This document shows positions 32,740 through 44,940 of a stretch of DNA of 64,000 nt, piece after piece (position 1 is the first letter of the stretch; every line of letters starts with the position of its first letter). The notes below the pieces were generated by a model that was given only the letters and a program-made list of their open reading frames with translations, was not told the origin of the DNA and did not search any database. Where the stretch lies: contig JALJCO010010455.1 in NCBI GenBank assembly GCA_023101725.1, positions 172,309 to 236,308 of the forward strand, written 5' to 3'. Origin of the DNA: Atherinomorus stipes (lineage: Eukaryota > Chordata > Actinopteri > Atheriniformes > Atherinidae). The position numbers were made by a program, and so were the translations under genes.

Positions 32740-34100
32740 GTGTTGTGACCTGGATATGCTGAAAAAGCTAGACCCACTCATAATAATTCATTCAAAAATG
32801 AAAATAGAATAAAATTAAATTAAAATTATCTGTGCTGTGAGAAATACAGCTTTAAATTCCCACACATAACTACAGTACGACCATGACTTAACCGTCTTTT
32901 TGTTCTCACAGTCTAGTCATCTGTAGCTCAACATTATTCCATTAATGACCATTAAAGCAGCTAATTTAGAAATAAACCACCCTCACCCATACATATATTA
33001 GAAAATAGCTTTTTTTAGTGACCACTGTGCATGTAAATAAACAATTACAAAATCAAATATTGAACATATTAGTTTTAATATTAAAATATCTTTATTATTC
33101 AATGCAGTTTATTTTATTTTTATAGTACCAATTCATAACAACGTCCTTTTAAAGCAAAGCAGCATTAAAACAAACCTTGTTTCTAAATTTAGTCCTTAAA
33201 ACCAGGAATTAAACTATGACCTGTAACTAAATTTACAGTCACTCAGAGGAAGCTGCTGATAATAGGTCGTTTGTTTATTTTCCGTTCGGTATTTACTGGC
33301 ATTTAACTGGCAAGTTGAGTGTTTCAACAGAGACAAAACCCCCCAGCATGAGCTCATGAGTGGCTCTGGGATTTCCCGTCTGTACTGAGCATGTCTGAAT
33401 CCGGTGCATGCGAGGTATGATTAGATGCATCACGGTTGTGTGCAACATCAACACTCATCCATCTGGAATTTAGCATCCGAGGAGAAAATGAGCATCAAAT
33501 TGACATTAAAAGCCTGTCTGGAAGAGCGGGGCCCTTTTATGGAAGTTGAGTGTTTCGACTGAAATGCAATCAGGGAATAAAATCGGATACGAAGAGACAT
33601 GGAAACACTTTGGTTTCCCGTCTGAGACACGGATAACACCGAATCCCTCACCACAGTGTGCACATGACAAGCAGAAGCATCATCTACGAGGGTCTGTCTT
33701 TACTCTGACCGGACAGGAAGCAGCTGGGCTGCATTCACTCAAGTGTGCGTCTGCTGGGATGCAGAGATACATGAATAATATATTTTATTAATTTATTCAT
33801 AAACAGATCCATCATTTGATGGAAAACTAAAAAAAAATCTTGTTTTCATTCTTTTCCATCAGCTTCCTTTTAACTCTTAAACTAGAGATGGGCGAAAACT
33901 ACGTTTTTGTTGTGATACCATAATTTTATGGAACTTTTTCTTCGCTATTGATACTGATACCAATACTTTTTCCTCCCATAGGAAATCCACACAATAGAAA
34001 ACTTATCAATAATTTTATTGCAAGGGGCAGTAGGAATAAAAATTATAACTTTAATACTTACAATAAAATAAACAAATGACTATACAAAAATGGATTGAAA
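32740..34100. other. Non-coding stretch
   Basis: A+T-rich in 32790-33130. Nothing coding recognised; small overlapping frames at 33448-33791 are not family-like. Confidence 0.35.
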
Positions 34101-34101
34101 T

Positions 34102-35486
34102 TAGGAATGTCTGATATTATCGGCCGATATTGGCATTAAAGTGTGATATTGGAAAATATTGGTGTCGGTTTTTTGGACCGATATTTTTAAAAACGAAATC
34201 TTGCGAGATTTTATTAGTAAAATCTCGCGAGATCTTGTTCCATTATTAGTGCTCCAGCATGTAGAAATAGATGATAAGAAGATGATACTTCGCTATAAAC
34301 TAGGGATGTCCGATGTTATGAGCCGTTATCGGTGTTAAAATACGACATCGGAAAATATTGTTTATTTTTTTTTTTTTGGACTAATATTTTTAGAAATGAA
34401 ATCTCGCAAGATTTCGTTAGTAAAATCTTGCGAGATTTCGTTGTTCCGTAACAAAATCTCACGAGATTTCGTTCCATTATCATTGCTCCAGCATGTAGAA
34501 ATAGATGATAGGAAGATGATACTTCACTATAAACTATAGATGTCCGATATTATTAGTCGGTATCAGCGTTAAAATGTGTTATCGGAAAATATCGGTGTCA
34601 GTTTTTTTGGACTGACATTTTTACTAACAAAATCTTGTTCCATTAGCGTTGGTCCAACATGTATAAAAGTCCTTGTTATCTTAGTTTAACTTCATTTCCC
34701 AGCATTCCTTTCAGAGTCATGTGACTACGGTGCAGCTGCTGCTGCTACAGACTGACTTGCTTGTCAGAAATATTAGAATTAGCCACATGTTAGCTGTCTG
34801 TGTGTTGTTTCTGTGTGTTGGTTTCCTGTGTTGATATATGGTAGTATATAATATGTTATCTGATATATGTGTAGCTAATACCTGCTAGTATCTGATATCT
34901 GGCAGCCAGATGTCCAAAATGAACTCCTCTGGCTGAGTTAAGGAGATTTTGGGATCGTTGCTCTCGGAGAACAATATATTTGAATCTCTCAAAAGATGAA
35001 AGATATGACCCCACAGTAACAGGACAATATCGGTACATCAGATATCGAGAAATAAAACCTCACAGTTGTCTGCAGAGATCGGTATCGGATTATATCAGAA
35101 ATTAAGAGTTGGAAAATATTGCCGTTATTGTACACTTCTACTAAAAAAAAAAAAATAAAAAATTTCAAAGACGATCATAACGTACTTCGGTCTTCCTCCT
35201 CTGACATGTTTGTCTCATGCACCATAGTCACATGACTCAAAAAGGAATGCTGGGACATGAAGTTCTTCCTGAATCATTGTGACTTTTCTACATTTTGGAC
35301 CAATGCTAATGTAACAAGATTTGATAAAATCTTGTGCAATCTCGGTGTTTCATTACGAAATCTGGCAAGTTTTCATTAGTAGAAATATTGGTATGATAGA
35401 AACAGATACTGATATTTTCCGATACCACATTTTAATACTGATATCGGCCGATAATATGGGTAGGCAGATAAAATCAGACACCTCTA
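34102..35486. mobile_element. hAT-like element with internal duplications
   Basis: Left end TAGGAATGTCTGATATTATC and right end (complement) TAGAGGTGTCTGATTTTATC are inverted. The left subterminal block (TCTGATATTATCGGCCGATA..GGAAAATAT..) is repeated in three versions at 34102, 34303 and 34535, each followed by GAAATCT(C/T)GC(A/G)AGATTT palindromes and CCAGCATGTA. Flanking octamers ATTGAAAT and GTTAAAGT agree at 5 of 8. The body otherwise follows the 13027-14240 family and holds one 34-bp satellite unit. Confidence 0.65.
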
Positions 35487-35489
35487 GTT

Positions 35490-36680
35490 AAAGTTACAAT
35501 TTTCTTATGGAGTTTGGCTTTTCTTGTTTGTAAAAACAAAACCTTTGGTGGATGCTGCTTTTATACTCAATGCTGGCACCCTCACCGGTTAATATGATAA
35601 ATGAGGAATCTTGCAGAGCCATGTTATAAACATTGTACGGTTATATGCAAAGCCACTGGATAAATTGAATAAATTTGTTGGTGAAGTCACATTTCTTTGT
35701 ATTCGTGTCTCATAAAGATTAAAACACCACCGAGTAACAAGAATTAAGTTAAACAGAAACACAATGGGATGAAACAGTAATTACCTTCAAAGTTTTACCT
35801 GCTCTTACTTTTTTCTTCACCAATCCTGAGAAAAATTACAACTACCGAGACCTGAAAGTGCAGGGCAGGTAACATTTAAAGGGTTTCTCAGCTTATTTCC
35901 TGAAAAGAGCTGACTGCTGCTGAAAACAACAATGAGAAAGTCAGCCACGCCATAAATATGCTGTAAAACAAAAGTAATGAGATACAAAACACTAAAATGC
36001 TCTGGAGAGTTGAGGGGACCGCAGAGTTATGTTCATTTGTTACTGTTCATATAAAAATATTTAATAGTGCTTTAAAATGTTGCTTCCTGCATCCATTAGA
36101 GCCAGCGGTGACTCTGCACAGCGCCGTGTGATTAAAAAGCAGCAGAAAACGGGACCGTGCCAACATTCCTGTGGACAGGCCGTCCTCCACACCTCGGTGT
36201 GTTTGTCACTGCAGCGTGACTGCAGGAAGTCTCCGCCCAGAACGCTGCGATCCTCCAGGACCGCACGACCTCCTGCGGACGCGCCGTTCTGTCCGCCTGC
36301 TCAGGAAATCCCTCCATGATTAACGGCCCTTCCTGAGCGCGATGCTGTCTGTCCGTCCGTCCACTCTCCATCCATGCTCTGACCAATCCGCTCACGTGTC
36401 ACAATCTCGCCAACTTTATTGCTTCAACCTGCTTTGGCTTTGCTTTAACACAGGTCCATGAGAACAGCTTCATCATCATCATCATCATCATCTCTGTCCT
36501 CGTGAGAGCTGCTGATCTTTCGTATGAAAGCAGAGACGTCTGTCTCATTACTGAGGGACAGAAACTCTGGCAGCCAATCAGAAACCAGCTCTAAAAACTC
36601 TGCTAATGTGTTCTCCTGTAACTCTGAATCATGACGGTCCTGCTGGTTTCCATGGAAATAAAGGGGGTTCGTAGTAGGCA
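35490..36680. other. Non-coding stretch with CpG-containing segment
   Basis: 36110-36400 is G+C-richer with several CpGs, and frames are open on both strands for about 80 codons, but no motif or splice-bounded exon is recognisable. A (CAT)n run lies at 36470-36490. Confidence 0.35.
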
Positions 36681-36682
36681 TG

Positions 36683-36991
36683 TTCGATACTGGCTTATTT
36701 TTTTTTTTTATTAATATCAGATATCCGATATTGTCTAAGTTTGAATTACTGATATTCAGGATCAACTGATACCAATATATGCAAATAACTGCAAGGTATT
36801 CTCTCATATTTTGAGAGATACAACTATATTCTGTTATGAGAGCAAAGATCCCAAAATTACCTTAACTCAGCCAGAGGAGTTCATTTTGGACATCTGGCTG
36901 CCAGATATCAGATACTCGCAGGTATCAGATACTTACATGTATTAGATACTAGCAGATATCAGATACTAGCAGGTATTAGATACTACCATAT
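36683..36991. repeat. hAT-like fragment, truncated by TA microsatellite
   Basis: GGCATGTTCGATACTGGC matches the left end of the 13027 element, followed by TTTTGAGAGATACAAC, GGACATCTGGCTGCCAGATA and two to three 34-bp satellite units. The element stops at the (TA)n run and the right end is absent. Confidence 0.65.
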
Positions 36992-36997
36992 CTATCT

Positions 36998-37061
<64 letters not shown>
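36992..37061. repeat. (TA)n microsatellite
   Basis: About 35 uninterrupted AT/TA dinucleotides followed by a T-run. A similar run occurs at 46906-46958. Confidence 0.95.
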
Positions 37062-37068
<7 letters not shown>

Positions 37069-37681
37069 TTTTACTTGAGTAACACCTGGAAAACTGCTCA
37101 GCTTCACTTTTACCTTCTACTGTGGTACAGTTCCTCATCACACATTACTGTACTCATCCATCCTACTTTACTCATAGGTACTACTTCACTCATTCTTAGG
37201 ATTACTCTACTTCCTCCTACTGTAGGACTACTTTACTCATTCCCAGTGGTACTTTAATAATTCCTAGGATTATTTAACTTGCTCCGAGGAGTACTTTTCT
37301 TGTCTCTCGGATTACGTTATTCAATTCTAGATGAACAGCGACTAATTTCTAGTTTTCACTGAAAGTAACATGATTTTGTTTTTGCACGAGAACATTTCCA
37401 TGTTCCACTGAGTTCCAGGTGAATTTACTCTGACACAGTAACTCTCATCCTGATCCTGACACAATAATCTTACAAGTCTCTGTAGACCAGGAGTACACAT
37501 ACTGTACAGCCTGGTAGTTGTGAAGATATACTTTGGGTATGTCATGTCAAAATAAACCTCATCATGAAGATTTTAAGAAAGTAAGAGTTTTTTTCTGTTA
37601 ATTGACCTGCAGCAGGAAGCCCTCATCTGCAGAGGGTTTGGAGATCATTACCAGCAACTAAACAAGTACTACTTCTTTCAC

Positions 37682-37775
37682 TGCTGAGACTCCTCCATGC
37701 TGCTCGTCCAATGTAATCCAAGTGTCCTGAGTGGGTAGTGTCCAGAATTTACTCCAAATGACATCATTTAGTAGA
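37682..37775. repeat. Fragment of the TTAA foldback family
   Basis: CTGCTCGTCCAATGTAATCC then AAGTGTCCTGAGTGGGTAG and TCCAGAAT.TACTC.AAATGA match the left arm of the element at 50079-50984 (50295-50360). Confidence 0.7.
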
Positions 37776-38234
37776 TTTTAATAGCTGTAGTTCTACCTTG
37801 ATCCGTTAGGGGCTGCAAAACAGAGCAAATCCCCCAAAGACTCCCATGTTAAAAACGCCAACTTCACAACAGAAATAAACAAAGAGAAAAAAAAAAAGAA
37901 AAACGTTTACAGCAGAAATAAACACGTTTACAGCAGAAATAAACACGTTTCACAGTCTGGCTCAAAAAATCCTTTTTAGGTTTAACAGGTCAAGTTTACC
38001 TTCATGTCAACTGTGAGGGGGGTGAATTTTTTTTTATCACTCCTCCGTTTAGATGTTATTTAATCTTGTGGCACACAAGATTTAACACATAATTTCACAT
38101 AAGGGTGTGTCCTTTTGATTGACATGCAGCAGACCGGAAGCGCCGACCGGTGGCTAACAGTTAGCATCTTGGTAGCTCTCAGTAAGGTCTCAGTTTGTAG
38201 CAGAGTCGCACAACGACGGTTTTTAGTCGGATAA
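37776..38234. repeat. Unclassified repeat-like stretch
   Basis: Contains a two-copy tandem GTTTACAGCAGAAATAAACAC (37906-37946). The text CTCCCATGTTAAAAACGCCA is reminiscent of a common fish short DNA element, but ends were not resolved. Confidence 0.4.
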
Positions 38235-38996
38235 TAGGGGATTATCACGCTTCCGTGTTCCGAACTTCTGGAAGTGAGCTGTTAGGCACGTCATCAAGCT
38301 GGCTAATGCTAACCTGCTAACAGTAGTCCGCCAGCTACTACTCTGTTAAACTTTGTAAATCGGATAAACGCCAATGCCATGTTTTCATTCCAGACTGAGT
38401 GATGCTGAGGAAGAAGTGGATCAAAACGACCGATTCGCCGCAGGGAGGACCGAACTTTATAATAAAACGATACATGTTTGTTTGTGGCCGGCAGACTATA
38501 CAGTCGTGTTAGCCTGTAAGCATTAGCCAGCTCGATGACGTGCCTAACTTTGTGCGGCTGAAAACACACAAGCATCTGAAAGCGTCTCCTTTCAGACTGC
38601 CAGAACAACTTGGCAGTCCCCAGTTGTTCCACTGGAAACGGGGGGAGTACAGACCCGATTTTCAGATGTTTGTGTGTTTTAGGACGCACAATGTTAAGCA
38701 CGTCAGTAAACGCTAGCTGGCTAATGCTAGCATGCTGTGAAGTGCCGGTGTTGTGCCCCATCGGCGACAAACAAACGTGTGTTTTATTATAAAGTTCGGC
38801 CATTCACCGCGGCGAATCGATCGCTTTGATCCAGCTTTTGATCCAGTATCACTTCGGTCTGGAATGAAAACTTAAGTATGTTTGGAGTTTATCCGATTTA
38901 AACAGTATAACAGAGCAGAAACGGCTGTCGTTAACATGGCCCGGAAGAGGAAGTGTCCAAAAGCCGGGAACTTCCGGTAAGTGTGATAATCCCCTA
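38235..38996. mobile_element. TA-flanked foldback element, 762 bp, palindromic throughout
   Basis: TAGGGGATTATCACGCTTCC at the left and the complement of AAGTGTGATAATCCCCTA at the right. The arms pair along almost their whole length: AACTTTATAATAAAA, TTTCATTCCAGAC, AACAACTTGGCAGTCCCCAG and GCTAGCTGGCTAATGCTAGC each have an inverted partner, with the centre near 38612. Terminal TA is the likely target duplication (PIF/Harbinger- or Tc1-type chemistry). No transposase. A transcript would form a hairpin of roughly 370 bp. Confidence 0.8.
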
Positions 38997-39670
38997 TAGC
39001 AGGTCTAAGCGTGTCTTACCTTTACACCGCCGCTTAGGGGGCTAATCTTCATTAGCTGCTGTTCGTTTCGCGTTAGCTCGGTTAGCGTTTAGCCCAGAGT
39101 ACGTCAGCTGTCAATCATTTGCCCCGCGGCTCAGAGCGGCCTTGCCTTTTGCCCATTTTAGTATTTTCCGGAAGTGACGACACACGTGACACGACAAGAT
39201 GGCGACGGTGGGATGTTGTTTAGGAGTTTCTGTACAGATGCACCAGTGAACTGTGTAAGTGGATCCATGTTTTCTCTCTCTCTCTCTCTCCCTCATTCCT
39301 TTCTCTCCGTTCCACTTTCTATCATCGCTTCAGTTTTTATTTTTCACTTGTCAAGCCCAGCAGTATGGTATGGAATGCTGTTATAAACATGTTTAATCAA
39401 AGAAATAAAATGAAAAAACAGGGGAGCCTTGTGTTCATAAAGCTCCCCTTAGCAAAGCAAAACTGTTCAGCACGATAAAGCAACCAGATCATCATTCTGT
39501 TTGCTACAATGCTGGACAGGACAAGTTAGAAGAAGGAGGAAAAAAAAAAAAGGATGGCGGCGGTGGGACACGCCCACCTGGCTTCACTTTTAGCCCTTCA
39601 GAAACCAGCGGGTGACGTAGCGGAAAGTTCGTCCCTCTCTGTTAACGGTCTACGGGGAAAACGAAAACCT
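38997..39670. other. Non-coding stretch, possibly repeat-derived
   Basis: GATGGCG(A/G)CGGTGGGA occurs at 39199 and 39554. A (TC)n run lies at 39274-39290. No coding exon recognised. Confidence 0.35.
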
Positions 39671-39671
39671 G

Positions 39672-39782
39672 TCGGATCTCCGGCTGCATTTGCAATATTA
39701 AAAAGTGCTCCAGAGTCTTGCTCAGCATGAGGATGAGGAGAAGATGAAGGACCATCATTCTGTGGGTGTACTATTCCTCTAA
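39672..39782 (-). repeat. Fragment of the TTAA foldback family
   Basis: GATCTCCGGCTGCATTTG, AATATTAAAAAGTGCTCCAG, AGTCTTGCTCA.CATGAG and ATCATTCTGTGGGTG.ACTAT match the right terminus of the 50079-50984 element, including the end next to TAA. Confidence 0.75.
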
Positions 39783-40301
39783 CAACTTTGTATCCCAAAC
39801 TTAATTTTACTTCCACCTTCCAGCTACTCTAAAAATGGCCGACTTCTCCAGCGCTCTCCCCCCCTGAGACCCATAAACCTTTGATGGGAACAATGAGTGA
39901 TAACTCAGGAAAAGAAAAAAATTTGCCTTCTATGTTACTAGTGATTCATAATCGACTCCTGAGGTGTTAATGGGGAGCCGTATTTAAGCTGCCAGTGTTT
40001 AATCCACATTTCTGCAGCTCCTCTAAATCTGCTGCAGCTTTTCCTGTTGTTAATGGAGGCAGGAGCAGAGGGGCTCGGGCTCGGCTCGCTGCCCAGGACG
40101 GGGCTTTGTTGTTGGGTCTCTGAAGCACTTTGAAGTGACCTGGACATCGTTTCTGGATCAGGCTTTCATTATCAATCCCTGTTTTAATCTCTTTGTATTA
40201 GTCTCTGCTGGGTTTTATTTCTCTGCTTTTTTTAGCTTTGTCTCTGCTCAGGATCACCATCTGTCTGTCCCTCGTCTCTTTTTCAGTGTCCCCGTCCGTG
40301 T

Positions 40302-40800
40302 ACAGCCGTCCTCAAAATTATTCTCAAATTAAAGACAGAAAAAAAAATCAGCTGTCAGTGAAATAAGATGAAATTGACAAAAGTAATAGATAGACATTTT
40401 ATGAAAATCAAGACATTGATTTTGAGTTTTTGTTTAGCTGAAATATTAAAAACAAACACACAAAAAACAAAACAAGTAAACAAGCATGATGGGGCTCCGA
40501 AGCTGAGGCAACCACTGCAATCAGGTGTTTTCTGTAACGTCCAATCAGACGTCTGCACCTGTTGACAAATATTTTAGCCCACTGTTCATGGGAAAGGTGC
40601 TCTAATGTGTCTGTGACACTTTAAAAAAAAAAAAAATATTATATACCACTATTAAAATGTAATATTTTATTTCACTAAATTAAAATTTTGTAAATTTTTA
40701 TTTATTATTAGTTTCTTTAGTTTCCTGTTATTTGAATTATTATTGTGAATTTAGCCTTTTCTTTAATTGGAGGGTATAAATAACTTTGAGGACGACTGTA
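40302..40800. mobile_element. Mariner-like MITE, second copy
   Basis: Left end ACAGCCGTCCTCAAAATTAT and right end ATAACTTTGAGGACGACTGT are inverted, as in 26749-27249. Body shares AATTTTTATTTATTATTAGT and TTTCTTTAG. No coding capacity. Confidence 0.75.
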
Positions 40801-42654
40801 TGTCTGTTTTTATTTAGTGATACTTCCTGGACAATTAAAAGGAATATTCCTAGGCCCCAGCCTGGAAAATCTCTGAAGATATGCTGAAAAAAAAAAGTTT
40901 GAAAACTTGCTAAGAAAGTTTTTGATTCAGGTTTTTCGTGTAAATATGTGAACTTCAACCACAAAGTAAAAAAAAAAAAAAAATCATAGGTGAATAAAAA
41001 CCAAATGCAGCCATTAGAAAATCTTGTAAACAACTATTTTATTTACAAAAGAACAAAAATAGAAAATGATAAAATTGATCCCAATTTTTTTTTTATTTGT
41101 TTGAAATTTGATCGTACAGAATTTAAGTGGTGCTTGGACGTAATAGGGATCACCAGGCAACTATTTTAATTGGTTAAGAGCGCTTTCGAGAAGCAGTCTC
41201 AGCTGTAAAAATGGTGGAGGTTCAGCCATTTAAAAAAGCAATAAAAATTGTCTAAAAATAATAATGTCCCGCAATGCAAAATTGCAAACATTCTGGGGAC
41301 CCCCAGTTTGTGAAAAGCTTTTTTATCAGGCCAGAGTGGGACAGCTTTCCTGTCTGAAAGGCCCAGCAGTTCGCTTTCTCAGTCCCAGGTGTTTGCAGAC
41401 TGTAGGGATGCCACAACATGAGCAAAATCTTTCAGAAAACATCAAAATATCCTTCAACTTTGATGTTTTTAAGTTCTATTTCAAAGAAAATAATGTATTT
41501 ATGAGATTTAATGTACCATTAATACAGCATCTAATGTTTTTCGGACTGGGATTAAGTTTTTGTGGAGTGATACTGCAGCACCAGGACCAATCTGTCTTCA
41601 CATTTCCAGTATTTAAGAGCAGGACATGTCATGCAATGCTTTTATTGGCTCTGCAGGGAGAATCTACATGGATCACGGTGAACATAATGAGGCGCAGAGA
41701 GACTGATGAAAGCAGGGAGCTGAAACTTCCAGCTCGGTGGAACAGTAATAGTACATTCATTACTATCTGAATTGCCACGGTGAGTCGGTGCCTAAGCTTT
41801 GGGGCTAAAATCCCTCTGACATTTGCTTCTAATGCCAGACTTAATAATAAGGAGTCCTACATCCGGCTGATGGATCAATGCATTTAGCAGGTATGAGACC
41901 TTTAAAAAGTTCAAAAATCTTAAAGGGATGTGAAAACCAGAAAAAAGTAAATATAATTTAATGTGACACAAGATGACCAATACCTTTGATTGTGTCTGCA
42001 CAGAAAAAAGCATCTTTTCTTTGGCCTTAGAGATATCAGATGATGCTTAAAATACAGATTGTAAAACCATGTCTGTAAAATATAATGTTGCCGTATTCTT
42101 CTTGTGATAAAGGAGAAAATGATTCATAGAGCCTAACTGTCAGTGGAAATCGCCTCATCTCTCAGCTAGGCCTTAGGATTGTTCTTGCTAACTATGTAAG
42201 GATATTACAGTTTGGGATTTGTCTAAGTCTGTGGAGCTATGCATCATTCTTTTCCCTTACTTCCTGTGAAAGATCAGACTAATTTTAATTTCTACTCTTC
42301 TTTCTTTCAGCTGTTCATGAAACAAGAGTGAGTTCGACAGAATAACAGTCTCCTCCACCTCCATCATCATCCCCCATTCCAAAAAAGTTGGGTTTTCTTT
42401 GTTGTGTCGGTGGCTGAATCAGACTAAACCCCCGTTAGAGTGAAAAAATCACAGATTGGTGGTTTTAATTTTAGCTGATAATATTCATAACCTGCAGATG
42501 AGATTCCTTAATGCCACCAACTGCTCCCCGGACGCTTTCAGTAGCAGCCCACTGCTCTCAGGTTCAACCTGAGAATTTCCTAATTGGCTCACTAATTGCG
42601 ATTAATAAAGTATATATTTTTAAACCTGCCTATGTGGCGTTTTATTCGATGGTG
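40801..42654. other. Non-coding stretch with one unassigned open frame
   Basis: A 168-codon plus-strand frame at 41264-41770 has no recognisable domain, signal peptide or repeat, and the surrounding composition is ordinary. I treat it as chance. Other parts hold nothing recognised. Confidence 0.35.
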
Positions 42655-42802
42655 GACTTGGGGTTGGGGGGAAAAAAGGTTGGATCCTTTTCCCTCCAGA
42701 ACTGCCTTCATTCTTGGTGTCGAACATCCAACAAGCTGATGGAAACATTCCTCAGAGATTTTGCTCCATATTGACGTGACAGCGTCACACAGTTGCTGCA
42801 GA
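42655..42802 (-). pseudogene. Tc1-like transposon remnant, left of satellite
   Basis: Read on the minus strand, GCAACTGTGTGACGCTGTCA then CGTCAATATGGAGCAAAATC and TCTGAGGAATGTTTCC match the end of the Tc1 copies at 19385-19450 and 55650-55710. The remnant is continued by the piece at 44870-44935. Confidence 0.85.
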
Positions 42803-44884
42803 TCCACGATGAGGATCTCCCGTTCTCACAGCGTCTTTCATGACAATATCTCCTCCTCATCTGTGATGAAAATCTTCTGTTCCACCACATCGTGATGAGA
42901 ATCTCCCGTTCCACCACATCGTGATGAGAATTTCCTGTTCCACCTCATCATGATGAGAATCTCATGTTCCACATCATCATGATGAGAATCTCCTGTTCCA
43001 CCTCATCATTATGAGAATCTCTGTCCTTCCACTCACATGATGAGAATCTCATGTTCCACATCATCATGATGAGAATCTTGCATATTTTGGTCTCCCGTTC
43101 CATCAATGAGCCTCTCTTCCACCTCATCATGATGAGAATCTCATGTTCCACATCATCATGATGAGAATCTCATGTTCCACCTCATCATGATGAGAATCTC
43201 ATGTTCCACCTCATCATAATAAAAATCTCCCGTTCCATCACATCCATGATAAGAATCTCATGTTCCATCATATCCATGATAAGAATCTCATGCTCCACCT
43301 CATTATGATGAAAATCTCACGTTCCATCATTCCATGATGAGAATCTCATGTTCCACCTCATCATGATGAGAATCTCATGTTCCATCATTCCATGATAAGA
43401 ATCTCACGTTCCACCTCATCATGATGAGAATCTCATGTTCCACCACATCATAATAAAAATCTCCCGTTCCATCACATCCATGATAAGAATCTCATGTTCC
43501 ATCATATCCATGATAAGAATCTCATGTTCCACCTCATTATGATGAGAATCTCATGTTCCATCATATCCATGATGAGAATCTCATGTTCCACCTCATCATG
43601 ATGAGAATCTCATGTTCCACCACATCATAATAAGAATCTCATGTTCCATCACATCCATGATAATAATCTCATGTTCCATCATATCCATGATAATAATCTC
43701 ACGTTCCATCTCATTATGATGAGAATCTCATGTTCCATCATATCCATGATGAGAATCTCATGTTCCATCATATCCATGATGAGAATCTCATGTTCCACCA
43801 CATCATAATAAAAATCTCCCGTTCCATCACATCCATGATAAGAATCTCATGTTCCATCATATCCATGATAATAATCTCATGTTCCACTTCATCATAATGA
43901 GAATCTCCCGTTCCACCACATCATGATGAGAATCTCATGTTCCATCATATCATGATGAGAATCTCATGTTCCACCTCATCATGATGAGAATCTCATGTTC
44001 CACCTCATCATGATGAGAATCTCATGTTCCACCACATCATAATAAAAATCTCCCGTTCCATCACATCCATGATAAGAATCTCATGTTCCATCATATCCAT
44101 GATAAGAATCTCCCGTTCCACCTCATTATGAGAATCTCCCGTTCCATCACGTGATGAGAATCTCACGTTCCACCTCATCATGATAAGAATCTCCCGTTCC
44201 ATCATCGTGATGAGAATCTCATGTTCCACCTCATCCATGATAAGAATCTCACGTTCCACTTCATCACGATAAGAATCTCATGTTCCACCATATCATGATA
44301 AGAATCTCATGTTCCACCATATCATGATAAGAATCTCATGTTCCACATCATCATGATGAGAATCTCACGTTCCACCTCATCATGATAAGAATCTCACGTT
44401 CCACTTCATCATGATGAGAATCTCCCGTTCCACCATCATCATGATGAGAATCTCCCGTTCCATCATTCCATGATAAGAATCTCACGTTCCACCTCATCAT
44501 GATGAGAATCTCCATGTTCCATCATCGTGATGAGAATCTCATGATCCACCTCATCATGATGAGAATCTCATGTTCCACTTCATCATCCATGATAAGAATC
44601 TCATGTTCCACCTCATCATGATGAGAATCTCATGTTCCATCATATCCATGATAAGAATCTCATGTTCCACCACATCATGATAAGAATCTCATGTTCCACT
44701 CATATCCATGATAAGAATCTCATGTTCCACCACATCATGATAAGAATCTCATGTTCCATCATATCCATGATAAGAATCTCATGTTCCATCATATCCATGA
44801 TAAGAATCTCACGTTCCATCATATCCATGATATCATCTCATGTTCAACTTCATCATAATGAGAATCTCCCGTTCCACCTCATTC
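42803..44884. repeat. 28-30-bp minisatellite grown within a Tc1 remnant
   Basis: About 70 units of the type CATCATGATGAGAATCTCAT plus GTTCCACCT, with variants (ATCCATGATAAGAATCTC, CATAATAAAAATCTCCC, GTTCCATCA). The unit corresponds to the single Tc1 segment that, on the opposite strand, reads GGTGGAACGGGAGGTTCTCA then TTACGGATG at 55622-55650. Tc1 sequence abuts the array on both sides (42655-42802 and 44870-44935). Open frames through the array (for example 44008-44259) are repeat by-products. Confidence 0.95.
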
Positions 44885-44940
44885 CAAAGCTGTTCTGTTG
44901 GATTGAGGTCTCATGACTGTGGAGAGCCACTTCATTCCAT
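44870..44940 (-). pseudogene. Tc1-like transposon remnant, right of satellite
   Basis: ACCTCATTCCAAAGCTGTTC then TGTTGGATTGAGGTCTCATG and ACTGTGGAGA is the complement of the Tc1 segment that follows the amplified unit (compare TGTTCTCCACAGTCACCAGA at 55577-55597). It stops at an A-run at 44941-44957. Confidence 0.8.

Noticed and set aside
36077..36395. Possible CpG island or first exon
   Set aside because: G+C and CpG are only modestly raised, and neither strand gives a recognisable N-terminus with a donor in the phase needed before the SAM exon.
41264..41770. 168-codon plus-strand open frame
   Set aside because: No recognisable domain, no codon or composition contrast with flanks, no splice context; a frame of this length is expected by chance in 64 kb on six frames.
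42803..44884. Regular ~30-bp repeats that superficially look like a CRISPR array
   Set aside because: The units are head-to-tail without unique spacers, the genome is vertebrate, no cas genes are present, and the unit is explained by a Tc1 segment.
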